This document shows positions 9,793-16,942 of a stretch of DNA of 64,000 bases, one piece after another. Every line of letters starts with the position of its first letter. Positions within the stretch are counted from its first letter, which is position 1. The notes below the pieces were generated by a model, which was not told where the DNA came from, searched no databases, and was given only the letters and a program-made list of their open reading frames with translations. A program made the position numbers and the translations under genes. The DNA comes from Hellea balneolensis DSM 19091 (GTDB lineage: Bacteria > Pseudomonadota > Alphaproteobacteria > Caulobacterales > Maricaulaceae): positions 62,001 to 126,000 of the forward strand of contig NZ_AUAC01000003.1 in NCBI RefSeq assembly GCF_000428525.1, in the 5' to 3' direction.

Positions 9793-10013
9793 GTCAGCCT
9801 CAGATCAAATTAAACAAACTTCCCGATACCAAGCCAACCAAGCACACAATCTCTGTGATGCCGGACTTGGAAGCTGAATTGGAGGCCTACGCCAAAGTCT
9901 ATGAAAAGGCTTACGGCGAAAAGGCCGATGTCTCAGCGCTCATCCCGTCAATGCTGGCAAGTTTTCTTGCCGGTGATGCGGGGTTCAAAAAGGCTAAGCG
10001 CGAGCTGGCCTAA
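9789..10013 (+). CDS. DUF2274 protein, conserved downstream of trbI
   Basis: This 74-aa protein (KHTISVMPDLEAELEAYAKVY, then SALIPSMLASFLAGDAGF) matches the small DUF2274 family that follows trbI in proteobacterial conjugative islands. It looks like a helical DNA-binding protein of the RHH type. No function is established. The start overlaps the trbI stop by 4 bp. Confidence 0.85.
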   Translation: MSQPQIKLNKLPDTKPTKHTISVMPDLEAELEAYAKVYEKAYGEKADVSALIPSMLASFLAGDAGFKKAKRELA

Positions 10014-10046
10014 TTTCCACCACGTCAAGCACAGGAGAAAAACGCT

Positions 10047-10367
10047 ATGGCTACTATTGGAACATTCAAACCGACTGCGACGGGCTTTGAGGGCACGATC
10101 GCAACACTGATGACAAATAAGAAGGTTCGCTTTGTGGCGAATGAAAAGAAAAAGACTGAGAACAGCCCGGATTACTTTGTGAAATCCGGCCGCTGTGATC
10201 TCGGCGTGGCTTGGAATGATGTCACAGAACCGGAAGATGATACCGCACCTTTGGAATATATCAGCGTGAAACTCGACGGCCCTGAGATGACTAAGCCAAT
10301 TAATGCAGCGCTATTTCACCGCGAAGACGGAGCAGACTTGGTTTGGTCGCGTCCCAAATCTCAATAG
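10047..10367 (+). CDS. DUF736 protein
   Basis: This 106-aa protein begins MATIGTFKPTATGFEGTI and contains DYFVKSGRCDLGVAWN and EYISVKLDGP, the DUF736 pattern. DUF736 genes are common in alphaproteobacterial ICEs and plasmids; the function is unknown. An AGGAG ribosome binding site precedes the ATG. Low-hydrophobicity beta-rich composition suggests a small soluble protein. Confidence 0.9.
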   Translation: MATIGTFKPTATGFEGTIATLMTNKKVRFVANEKKKTENSPDYFVKSGRCDLGVAWNDVTEPEDDTAPLEYISVKLDGPEMTKPINAALFHREDGADLVWSRPKSQ

Positions 10368-10436
10368 GAAACTTTAACCAGCGCCGCTTGGGCGGTGGTG
10401 GTTACCTATTCAAAGTTTCAGGCACAGGAGTTAGCA

Positions 10437-10652
10437 ATGGAAACTATATCACGAAGCAAAGCACCAGTCGCACTACTGACCGTTGATCAGGCCGCAATCT
10501 ACCTAGGTCTTGCCCGTTCGACTTTGAATAAGTGGCGCTGTCATGGTGGTGGTCCCACGTTTATAAAAATGGGTAGGGCGGTGAGATATAGGCAGAAAGA
10601 TCTTGAAGGCTTTTTGAATGAAGGTGCAGCAACTTCGACTTCAAACTACTAG
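10437..10652 (+). CDS. AlpA/HTH_17-type DNA-binding regulator
   Basis: The 71-aa protein has a winged-helix excisionase-like fold signature (LLTVDQAAIYLGLARSTLNKW, GGGPTFIKMGRAVRYRQKDLEGFL). Such AlpA-like proteins control integrase expression or excision of ICEs. The frame is open to 10395, but the ATG at 10437 has an AGGAG 8 bp upstream and gives the family length. It is a paralogue of the gene at 13188 in island A, so each element has its own copy. Confidence 0.85.
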   Translation: METISRSKAPVALLTVDQAAIYLGLARSTLNKWRCHGGGPTFIKMGRAVRYRQKDLEGFLNEGAATSTSNY

Positions 10653-10836
10653 TCTATGCTGATCACCAAGTAGCCAAGCGTATCGAGCTAAAATCCTACG
10701 TGAATGCTGAGTTAAGCGCATTTCCTTGAGAACCAAGGGGATGCGTTTCCGATTCGACGCTCGCATCCCAGTTATCCACAGTAATAAATCCTCCCAGTAA
10801 TCACGCAAAATCGACGCAAATTGGCAAATGAAGCGC

Positions 10837-10856
10837 GTGCTTACTATGTGCTTACT
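10837..10856. repeat. Paired 9-bp direct repeats, candidate integrase arm sites of the trb element
   Basis: GTGCTTACT occurs twice with an 11-bp period (10837-10845 and 10848-10856), 62 bp left of the att copy at 10919. Island A has paired repeats with the same period at the equivalent place beside its right att. Arm-type sites of tyrosine integrases are commonly tandem repeats spaced by about one helical turn. That these bind the missing integrase of the trb element is inference. Confidence 0.55.
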
Positions 10857-10918
10857 GGAGTAAAAATGAGGACAGGCGAATTTCTCTAGTGCAGTCTAAA
10901 TCTTTGAATTTATTGAGA

Positions 10919-10967
10919 AAAATGGTGCCCCCACACGGACTCGAACCGCGGACCCCCTGATTACAAA
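10919..10967 (-). repeat. att copy 1: 3' part of tRNA-Thr
   Basis: These 49 bp are identical to 43552-43600, which is the tRNA-Thr(TGT) gene from the anticodon loop through the encoded CCA plus three flanking bases. After this block, tRNA identity stops at once (the anticodon stem is not restored), so this is an attachment-site remnant and not a functional tRNA. It separates the trb segment from island A. The intergenic stretch 10653-11132 otherwise holds only the repeat pairs and a TTGACA at 11034-11039 that may be a -35 box. Confidence 0.9.
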
Positions 10968-11098
10968 GCGCTTTTGGGCCATTATCACCGTTTTCTCTGC
11001 TTTACGCTGAACGTTCATAAATCTCTGAAACTATTGACATTTTTTAAGTTTCACTACTCTCTATGACTCTGGAAGGGCAGTGGTTTTCGCTACGGTTT

Positions 11099-11122
11099 TG
11101 CTTCCAAATTGCTTCCAAATTT
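11099..11122. repeat. Tandem 11-bp repeats, candidate integrase arm sites (left end of island A)
   Basis: Two copies of TGCTTCCAAAT stand in tandem, followed by TT. The same 24 bp occur at 22118-22141 near the other end, and nowhere else that I found. In the excised circle the two pairs would flank the att core on both sides, as arm sites do in an attP. The repeat lies just before the likely integrase start, so integrase binding could also repress its own gene. Confidence 0.65.
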
Positions 11123-11132
11123 GGAGTTGGTT

Positions 11133-12326
11133 TTGAAACTGAATAAAACAAACATCGACAAAATAGCCGCGTCCGATAAAGATCAATTCCATTGGGATGA
11201 TGATTTGAAAGGCTTCGGCCTAAGAGTATCCGCTAAAGGACGAAAGACCTTCATTGTGCAATATCGCCATGCAGGACGAACGCAACGCATAAGGATAGGT
11301 CAGCACGGAAGGATAACGGCTTTTGATGCAAGAAAAGATGCGCAGATATTATTGGGAGAGATTGCTCAAGGCCAAAGTCCAGCGAAAGCAGCAAAGGCAT
11401 TTCGGGAATCTCCGACCTTAACATATGTAGCGGAGCGATTTATGCGAGAGCATGTTAACGTAAGGCTTAAACCATCTACGCAGTCAGATTATAAGCGTAA
11501 CATTCGCGCCTATATATTGCCTGCACTTGGCTCTAGGCGCGTTGCTGATATTTCCCACAGGGACATTCATGAGCTGCATCATAAAATGCGAGCGACACCA
11601 ATTCAGGCTAATCGAACTGTCAGCGCTCTATCCAAAATTTTTAACCTATGTGAGAAATGGGGCTACAGGGACGGAAGCGTTAACCCATGCACCCAAATTG
11701 AGCGGTATAAAGAAAAGGCGCGGAGTAGATTTTTAGATCGTACCGAGCTTGAACGCCTATGGAATGCTTTGGAGGCGGCGCGTGATAGCGGCGACATAAG
11801 CCCTTATGCCGTTTCAGCTTTTAAGCTTTTGATTTTGACAGGGTGCAGGCTTGGCGAAATCAGAACGATGAAATGGGAATATCTGAAAGGTAATAGAGTC
11901 GAGTTCCCAGATACAAAGACAGGGTATAAACGGGTTCCACTAAATAAAGATGCGATGGCCATCTTATCAAAAATATCTCGAAAGCCCGATAATGATTATG
12001 TGATTTGCGGAAATGTGGAAGGACAGCCCATTATCAACTTACAAAAATCTTGGCGGCATATTCGCAAAAGAGCAGGGCTTGAAGATGTGAGAATACATGA
12101 CCTACGGCATACATTTGCCTCGCATGCGGTAATGGGCGGAACGCCACTTGCCATTGTAAGCAAACTTTTAGGTCATTCACAAATTACGACCACGATGCGA
12201 TACGCGCATTTGGCTGATGCAGAGTTATTAGATGCAACAGAATTAATAGGGAACGTATTACGCGTCACAAAAAAGAATAACTTTGACAACAATAACATCC
12301 ACTATTTGGAGGCCTCAAAGCCATGA
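11133..12326 (+). CDS. Tyrosine integrase of island A (P4-like)
   Basis: This site-specific recombinase has an N-terminal DUF4102-type arm-binding domain (FGLRVSAKGRKTFIVQYR), a core-binding SAM-like domain and a C-terminal catalytic domain with the full set of residues: Arg in LTGCRLGEI, Lys in DTKTGYKR, HDLRH, GHS and the nucleophile Tyr in MRYAHL. The open frame begins at TTG 11109, inside the arm repeat. I prefer TTG 11133 because GGAG lies 6 bp upstream, giving 397 aa. It is a paralogue of the integrase at 22414. The stop overlaps the next gene by 4 bp. Confidence 0.93.
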   Translation: MKLNKTNIDKIAASDKDQFHWDDDLKGFGLRVSAKGRKTFIVQYRHAGRTQRIRIGQHGRITAFDARKDAQILLGEIAQGQSPAKAAKAFRESPTLTYVAERFMREHVNVRLKPSTQSDYKRNIRAYILPALGSRRVADISHRDIHELHHKMRATPIQANRTVSALSKIFNLCEKWGYRDGSVNPCTQIERYKEKARSRFLDRTELERLWNALEAARDSGDISPYAVSAFKLLILTGCRLGEIRTMKWEYLKGNRVEFPDTKTGYKRVPLNKDAMAILSKISRKPDNDYVICGNVEGQPIINLQKSWRHIRKRAGLEDVRIHDLRHTFASHAVMGGTPLAIVSKLLGHSQITTTMRYAHLADAELLDATELIGNVLRVTKKNNFDNNNIHYLEASKP

Positions 12327-13120
12327 ATTTTAATGACGTGAATGTTAGCTGTCCAATTTTAAAAGGACATCTTGAACGCATAGAGCCTTTATTTCAGCGC
12401 ATGCCAGAAGGCGTAGATATTACTACTGCATTGGAACAAGTAGTAGTCGATAGCGCAAATAATGAAGACTGGAGTATCTATAAGAAATATAAAGATGAGC
12501 TGGAAAGCGAGTATCAATTCTTAGAACTTGAGGTTTCAGAACTAATCCAAGGTTTGGACTTTATAGCCAAACAATATGCCATGAGTTATGTTTCCAAAGC
12601 TCACCCAGATATGTTTGATGATGAGTTGTCAGAATTAGCACTCCTCTCTAAAGAGGCTAATCGACTTTTATATTATGTAGATCGTATAGATCCATCGATA
12701 GTCGAATTATTGAAATTAGTACAAAACTCTGATCCAGAAATTGTTGGTCCTCGTTTTGTCGAAGGTTATTTTGATGAGCTACGCGAAAACTTAAATACTC
12801 TAGTATCACTTAGAGAAAGTCTAAAAAATACAGATTTCGCAAAATTTCACAAAATTGGAGTTAAGAGTCCAAAAGGAAACATGCCGCTTCATATGTGGTT
12901 ATGGTATCTGAGAAAGTTTTGGATTGAAGGGGTAGGGCGTTCATTTAAGTTTGATGGGCATAGCGGCAAAAATGGGAGAACAAGATTCCTGAATTTCGCA
13001 ATGTATTGCATGGACAAACTGCATTCTGAAATCGCCTATGTAACGATAGAGAATGCACTCATTAAGTATGAGAAGAATGAGAAATTTAGGGTACAACTAG
13101 ATAAGAGTTTAGCGGGGTAG
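12323..13120 (+). CDS. Unrecognised 265-aa protein coupled to the integrase
   Basis: I do not recognise this family. It is predicted soluble and mostly helical, acidic in the first half, with an aromatic segment near residues 190-205 (PLHMWLWYLRKFW) followed by a small basic stretch (GHSGKNGRTRF). There is no signal peptide or membrane segment. The gene overlaps the integrase stop by 4 bp (ATGA), so the two are co-translated. It is strikingly A+T-rich compared with the trb genes. A role in integration control or as element cargo is possible, but nothing in the sequence decides it. Confidence 0.7.
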   Translation: MNFNDVNVSCPILKGHLERIEPLFQRMPEGVDITTALEQVVVDSANNEDWSIYKKYKDELESEYQFLELEVSELIQGLDFIAKQYAMSYVSKAHPDMFDDELSELALLSKEANRLLYYVDRIDPSIVELLKLVQNSDPEIVGPRFVEGYFDELRENLNTLVSLRESLKNTDFAKFHKIGVKSPKGNMPLHMWLWYLRKFWIEGVGRSFKFDGHSGKNGRTRFLNFAMYCMDKLHSEIAYVTIENALIKYEKNEKFRVQLDKSLAG

Positions 13121-13187
13121 TTACCCCATGCTTTGCTAGAACCAGCAGAGTAATGGTGAGTCATAGAGTGTATTTTAAGGAGACCTC

Positions 13188-13403
13188 ATGACATCTACAG
13201 AGCAAAATCCAAACCAACTCATGACCGAAAAAGAAGCGGCGAGCTTAATCTGTTACACGCCGCGAGCTTTGCAGAATTGGCGTTTACGCGGCGGCGGTCC
13301 AAAATATGTGAAAATTGGCCGCTCGGTACGGTATCAGCGCAGCGATGTTTTAGAGTTTATCGAAGAACGCAAGCGTCTCCACACCTCCCAAACATTCGGT
13401 TAA
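13188..13403 (+). CDS. AlpA-like HTH regulator or excisionase of island A
   Basis: This 71-aa HTH_17 protein (MTEKEAASLICYTPRALQNWRLRGGGPKYVKIGRSVRYQ in several short blocks) has a strong ribosome binding site (AAGGAG) upstream. AlpA-type proteins act as excision directionality factors or activate the integrase gene. It lies just before the hairpin field and the Rep-like gene, as in many integrative mobilizable elements. Confidence 0.85.
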   Translation: MTSTEQNPNQLMTEKEAASLICYTPRALQNWRLRGGGPKYVKIGRSVRYQRSDVLEFIEERKRLHTSQTFG

Positions 13404-13450
13404 TGACCACTTTTGCCTCATGGGGGTTAACCGCGCCCATGGGGACTTTG

Positions 13451-13634
13451 AGGGCACAAGTTTGCGCTTGTCCCTGATCCGGTTCGGAGCTTGCTCCGTG
13501 CCGGGTCTCTCTCAATAGAGCAGGGCACGTAGTGCCCTCAAATAAGAAGCGGTTCGGGTGCGTTAGCACCCGCATAATTTAACAAACAAACTAGCTGGAT
13601 AAAGCAAAAAGGGGGGTCTTCGTAACACCCCCCT
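13451..13634. other. Field of five small hairpins upstream of the Rep-like gene; candidate origin
   Basis: The gap between the AlpA-like and Rep-like genes (13404-13667) holds five inverted repeats. They are GGGCACAAG/CTTGTCCC with one bulge (13452-13474), CGGAGC-TT-GCTCCG (13485-13498), GGGCAC-GTA-GTGCCC (13523-13537), CGGGTGC-GTTA-GCACCCG (13555-13572) and AGGGGGGT/ACCCCCCT with a 9-nt loop (13610-13634). CGGTTCGG stands at the base of hairpins 2 and 4. Such folding, just before a rolling-circle-type initiator, fits an oriT, double-strand origin or single-strand origin. The last hairpin could instead be a terminator, although no T-run follows. Confidence 0.6.
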
Positions 13635-13667
13635 CTCGTATGACCCAGCGTAAGACGGAGTATATCT

Positions 13668-14948
13668 ATGGAACTATTACATTCAGGCTTTGATACGATT
13701 GCTTTTGCTCTTCAAGGTGCTTTGGAACCTTGGGCTATTGAACAACTACGCATGGCCAAAGAACGGGCAAAGAAAGAAGATCAAGACATAACGATAACGC
13801 TTGGCAAAACGGGCCGAAAGGTACGGGTTAAGAAAAGCGGGCAACAGGGCGGTTATGCATTTGTTATCGATACAGGGACGTTAGGAGAGGTGATAAGTCT
13901 TAAAGATAATCTTATCCGTGATAACTGGAATGGCTTTGTAAAAATAAGTGCTGAGTCATTGGCGGTGCATAAACGACAAAAAGCGACAAATAATGCATTA
14001 AAAGCCGTTTCGGAAATCGGTTTCATTATCACGGACGTTTCATATAACCGTGTCGATTACTGTATCGATTTTTTAACCGATAATTTATCGATAAAAATCG
14101 ATAACTTTGTCGCTCACTCTCGCGTCAAAAAATCGATTTATTATCGACAAAAACCGCCAAGTTGCCGCCAAGATAACGCCCATAAAATAGGGCATAGCGA
14201 TGCCCTATCGGATACCCCTTTCTTGGCCCCAAATGGGGCCTATAACGGGCTAAATAGCCCTAATAAGGTCCAAACTGTTGACGGCAAGGAAGCGCCTAAT
14301 AATGCAATCCGTAAGACGGCTGTTATGCGAGGACGGGATATTGAAAGCGTAACCCTGGGAACAATGCCGGGGCGGCAAGTCATCATCTACGATAAAAAGG
14401 CGCAAGTTATAGCCAAACGCAAAAAATGGTGGTTCGACGTTTGGGGTTATCCAGAGGGCTATTTTAGGGCTAATCCAACCATGACCGTTACCCGTGTTGA
14501 AATAAGAGCGGGTAAAACCGAATTGGGAAAATACGGGATTAAATCGCAAAAGGATTTGGAAAGCCGTATCGGGAATGTTTTGCAAAAAAGCACGGAACAA
14601 ATCCGTTATGTGGCCCCTAATGATACTGACACCAACGTAAGCCGACAGCCACTGCATCCCCTTTGGGAATGGGTTCAAATGCATTTAAAATGCAAATTAG
14701 AGCCTATGACATCCCTTATCCAACCAGAAACGGTTTTAAATGCAATTCGTGCGCAAAAGAAACGGGAATATGAAAGCCAGATTATTGGCAACATGGCTGG
14801 TTATTCCATTTGCGATGATATACCCATTGATGATGTTATTGAAGAATTACCAAAACGGGTAGAGAAAGCCCTATTGGAACGCGCTACGGGCGATGACAGC
14901 CCTTTTTGGAAAGCCTATAGCAAGGCGAAAGATAGGCTAAACTATTAA
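13668..14948 (+). CDS. Rep_trans-family replication initiator or NicK-like relaxase
   Basis: The 426-aa protein has the layout of the Rep_trans (pT181 Rep / NicK) family: an early aromatic-rich HSGFDTIAFALQG, a VDYCIDF metal-site-like strand, an SVTLGTMPGRQVIIYDKKAQ segment like the family's G..r..riYdK block, and a RVEIRAG strand. NicK-type proteins nick oriT and allow rolling-circle replication of ICEs. A linker of about 45 residues (about 165-210) between the first and second conserved blocks is encoded by DNA with three perfect hairpins. Its assignment is from motif pattern alone. No coupling protein lies in island A, so transfer would need a helper. Confidence 0.65.
   Translation: MELLHSGFDTIAFALQGALEPWAIEQLRMAKERAKKEDQDITITLGKTGRKVRVKKSGQQGGYAFVIDTGTLGEVISLKDNLIRDNWNGFVKISAESLAVHKRQKATNNALKAVSEIGFIITDVSYNRVDYCIDFLTDNLSIKIDNFVAHSRVKKSIYYRQKPPSCRQDNAHKIGHSDALSDTPFLAPNGAYNGLNSPNKVQTVDGKEAPNNAIRKTAVMRGRDIESVTLGTMPGRQVIIYDKKAQVIAKRKKWWFDVWGYPEGYFRANPTMTVTRVEIRAGKTELGKYGIKSQKDLESRIGNVLQKSTEQIRYVAPNDTDTNVSRQPLHPLWEWVQMHLKCKLEPMTSLIQPETVLNAIRAQKKREYESQIIGNMAGYSICDDIPIDDVIEELPKRVEKALLERATGDDSPFWKAYSKAKDRLNY
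14187..14260. repeat. Three perfect hairpins inside the Rep-like coding sequence
   Basis: Within 74 bp lie ATAGGGCAT-AGCG-ATGCCCTAT (14187-14208, 9-bp stem), GGCCCC-AAAT-GGGGCC (14225-14240) and GGGCTA-AA-TAGCCC (14247-14260). They resemble the small hairpins upstream of the gene and encode the variable linker of the protein. Inserted palindromic elements, or part of an intragenic origin, are both possible. Confidence 0.55.
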
Positions 14949-15002
14949 AATCCCTCTTGTCAGAACCTCCAAATTACCGTCTTTTAGATATAGGAGACGT
15001 TT

Positions 15003-16187
15003 ATGGACCATAGCCTGACATCAATTGAGCTTTTTGCAGGTGCTGCGGGGTTGGGGCTGGGCGCAAAGCAGTCAGGTATCGAACCTATTGCAGTGGTCGA
15101 ATGGAATAGAGATTGTCGTAAAACTATATTGATAAACAGGGATCGCAAAAACGGAGCCTTGAGTACATGGCCAAAAAAGATTGGCAAAGACGTGCGTAAT
15201 CAGGATTTTCGAGAGTATCAAAGCAAGATTGACCTTGTAATAGGCGGCCCGCCATGCCAGCCATTTTCGTTGGGCGGAAAGCACCAAGCTCAGACGGATA
15301 GTCGTGATATGTTTCCTGAAGCTGTACGAGCGGTGCGCGAAACAAGGCCAAAAGCTTTTATTTTTGAAAATGTTCGCGGGTTAACCCGCGAGTCTTTTCG
15401 GCCTTATTTTGAGTATATTACTTTGCAAATGCGTCATCCTCAGTTGGTTTCTAGACAAGGAGAGGATTGGGCTGACCACCTATCTCGATTACAAAGACAC
15501 CACACAGGCCACTCTGACGATGCAAATGATTACCGAGTAGTTACGCAGGTGTTAAACGCCGCTGATTATGGTGTGCCGCAACAAAGACACCGAGTATTTT
15601 TCGTTGGCTTTCGTGCTGACTTAGGTCTCCAGTGGCACTTCCCGCAAGCTACACATTGTAAAGAGGCGTTATTACAAGAATTAGCTAGTGGAGTGTATGC
15701 TGAACGCCTTGGTATAACCGAAAAACAGCTTGCTATATCGCCACAAATACAAAAATCCGTGAAACGCATTCAATCTCGTGATAACGAAAAGCAAGCTTTG
15801 GCCAGTTGGAAAACCGTTAGGGAAGCATTAGATGATTTGCCAGCCCCAACGCCTAAAGCTCATTCGAAAATTCTTAATCATCGTCTCCAAAAAGGTGCTA
15901 GAAGCTACCCTGGCCATACTGGCTCCCCCTTGGACTTACCAGCGAAGACATTGAAAGCAGGCGTTCACGGTGTTCCTGGAGGAGAAAATATGCTACGTAA
16001 CGCTAATGGCCAAGTGCGCTATTTTACTATAAGGGAAAGCGCTCGCCTTCAGACATTTCCTGATAATTTCGAAATCTCGGGTACGTGGTCTGAAGCTATG
16101 CGGCAACTTGGGAATGCAGTACCCGTAGCTCTCGGAGCCGCTGTGGCATCTAGTGTTAGCAACACATTGCTTAGTGTAAAGCCTTAG
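15003..16187 (+). CDS. DNA (cytosine-5) methyltransferase
   Basis: This 394-aa enzyme methylates C5 of cytosine in a specific DNA sequence. Motifs stand in standard order: I FAGAAGLGLG (11-20), IV GGPPCQPFS with catalytic Cys85, VI FENVRG (121-126), VIII QQRHR (193-197), and IX/X with RESARLQTFPD (344-354) and QLGNAVP (368-374). The target recognition region lies between about 210 and 330. It is followed after 2 bp by a GIY-YIG nuclease gene, so the pair is very likely a type II restriction-modification system. A GGAG ribosome binding site precedes the ATG. Confidence 0.95.
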   Translation: MDHSLTSIELFAGAAGLGLGAKQSGIEPIAVVEWNRDCRKTILINRDRKNGALSTWPKKIGKDVRNQDFREYQSKIDLVIGGPPCQPFSLGGKHQAQTDSRDMFPEAVRAVRETRPKAFIFENVRGLTRESFRPYFEYITLQMRHPQLVSRQGEDWADHLSRLQRHHTGHSDDANDYRVVTQVLNAADYGVPQQRHRVFFVGFRADLGLQWHFPQATHCKEALLQELASGVYAERLGITEKQLAISPQIQKSVKRIQSRDNEKQALASWKTVREALDDLPAPTPKAHSKILNHRLQKGARSYPGHTGSPLDLPAKTLKAGVHGVPGGENMLRNANGQVRYFTIRESARLQTFPDNFEISGTWSEAMRQLGNAVPVALGAAVASSVSNTLLSVKP

Positions 16188-16189
16188 TT

Positions 16190-16942
16190 ATGGAAGATAA
16201 TACTAATCCGGTTGGCTTCCGACAGTTTGAGTTTGAGCTTACAAACGCACTTATCGCACAACTTGTGAGATGTTTGGATGATTTGGAGTCCGCGCCGCTA
16301 ACATCAAAAAACGTAGGTTTGATACCTGATGGTCAGGGCGTTTACCAACTTTTCTTAGATGGAAAGCTTCAATATATTGGAAAAACCGATAGCGAAGCGG
16401 GGCTTTCAGTAAGGCTACTCAAACATTCTAGAAAAATCTCTGGTCGTCCTAACTTGAGAGGAAGGGTGACGTTTAAAGCGGTTCAAGTACTGGTTTTTTC
16501 GGCGATGGAATTGGAAACTATGTTGATTCAACATTACAAGAATGTTGAAGGGAAGGTAAAATGGCAACACAGTGGATTTGGTTCCAATGATCCGGGCCGT
16601 AGGCGAGATAGAACTGATTACAAAATTGATCACTTTGATGTACTTTACCCAATTGATATAGACGAGAAAGGGTCATTTGAATTCCAATCCGGTGCCTCCA
16701 TCAAGGACTGTTTGGATCAAATCAAAGGTCAACTGCCATATATATTCAGATTTGGAAAATCTCACAAATTAGAAGTTATAAAACTAACGCAGCGGGTTAC
16801 AGCATCTTCAGTTCGCGATGCAATTGAGCAAATAGTTAAATTACTTCCTCCAGGATGGCAGGCTACGAGACTACCAGGTTATCTAATTTTATATGAAGAG
16901 TTTACTGAATACGTCCATGGAGAAAAAATCGCTATTAGTTAA
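16190..16942 (+). CDS. GIY-YIG restriction endonuclease, Eco29kI-like
   Basis: The 250-aa protein has the GIY-YIG core: GVYQLF (50-55), YIGKT (62-66), Arg75, His79 and a Glu in the AMELETML helix (107-109). It is followed by the GFGSNDPGRRRD block that is characteristic of Eco29kI-type restriction enzymes. Where that family usually has Trp-Asn before the block, this protein has Trp-Gln (125-126), which may affect activity. Eco29kI itself cuts CCGCGG; whether this enzyme shares the target is unknown. The end overlaps the convergent ATPase gene by 4 bp. Confidence 0.8.
   Translation: MEDNTNPVGFRQFEFELTNALIAQLVRCLDDLESAPLTSKNVGLIPDGQGVYQLFLDGKLQYIGKTDSEAGLSVRLLKHSRKISGRPNLRGRVTFKAVQVLVFSAMELETMLIQHYKNVEGKVKWQHSGFGSNDPGRRRDRTDYKIDHFDVLYPIDIDEKGSFEFQSGASIKDCLDQIKGQLPYIFRFGKSHKLEVIKLTQRVTASSVRDAIEQIVKLLPPGWQATRLPGYLILYEEFTEYVHGEKIAIS

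Larger units (their letters stand above)
1..10967. mobile_element. Right end of a trb-type integrative conjugative element (partial)
   Basis: This segment carries a near-complete mating-pair-formation operon (trbBCDEJLFGI) followed by DUF2274, DUF736 and AlpA-like genes, the usual order in alphaproteobacterial ICEs. It ends at a 49-bp copy of the 3' part of tRNA-Thr, and paired 9-bp repeats with an 11-bp period (10837-10856) lie about 60 bp before that copy, the same position as the paired repeats at the right end of island A. The relaxase, the coupling protein (apart from a possible C-terminal tail at 1-90) and any integrase would lie to the left of the window. That it once integrated at the same tRNA is inference from the att copy and the repeats. 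Confidence 0.7.

Noticed and set aside
10921-10967. Possible extra tRNA-Thr genes at 10921 and 22201
   Set aside because: Only the 3' part (anticodon loop to CCA) is present; the 5' half, D arm and acceptor partner are absent, so they are att remnants.
13451-13634. CRISPR-like array in the hairpin field
   Set aside because: The repeats differ from each other in sequence and spacing, and there is no constant repeat/spacer unit and no cas gene.
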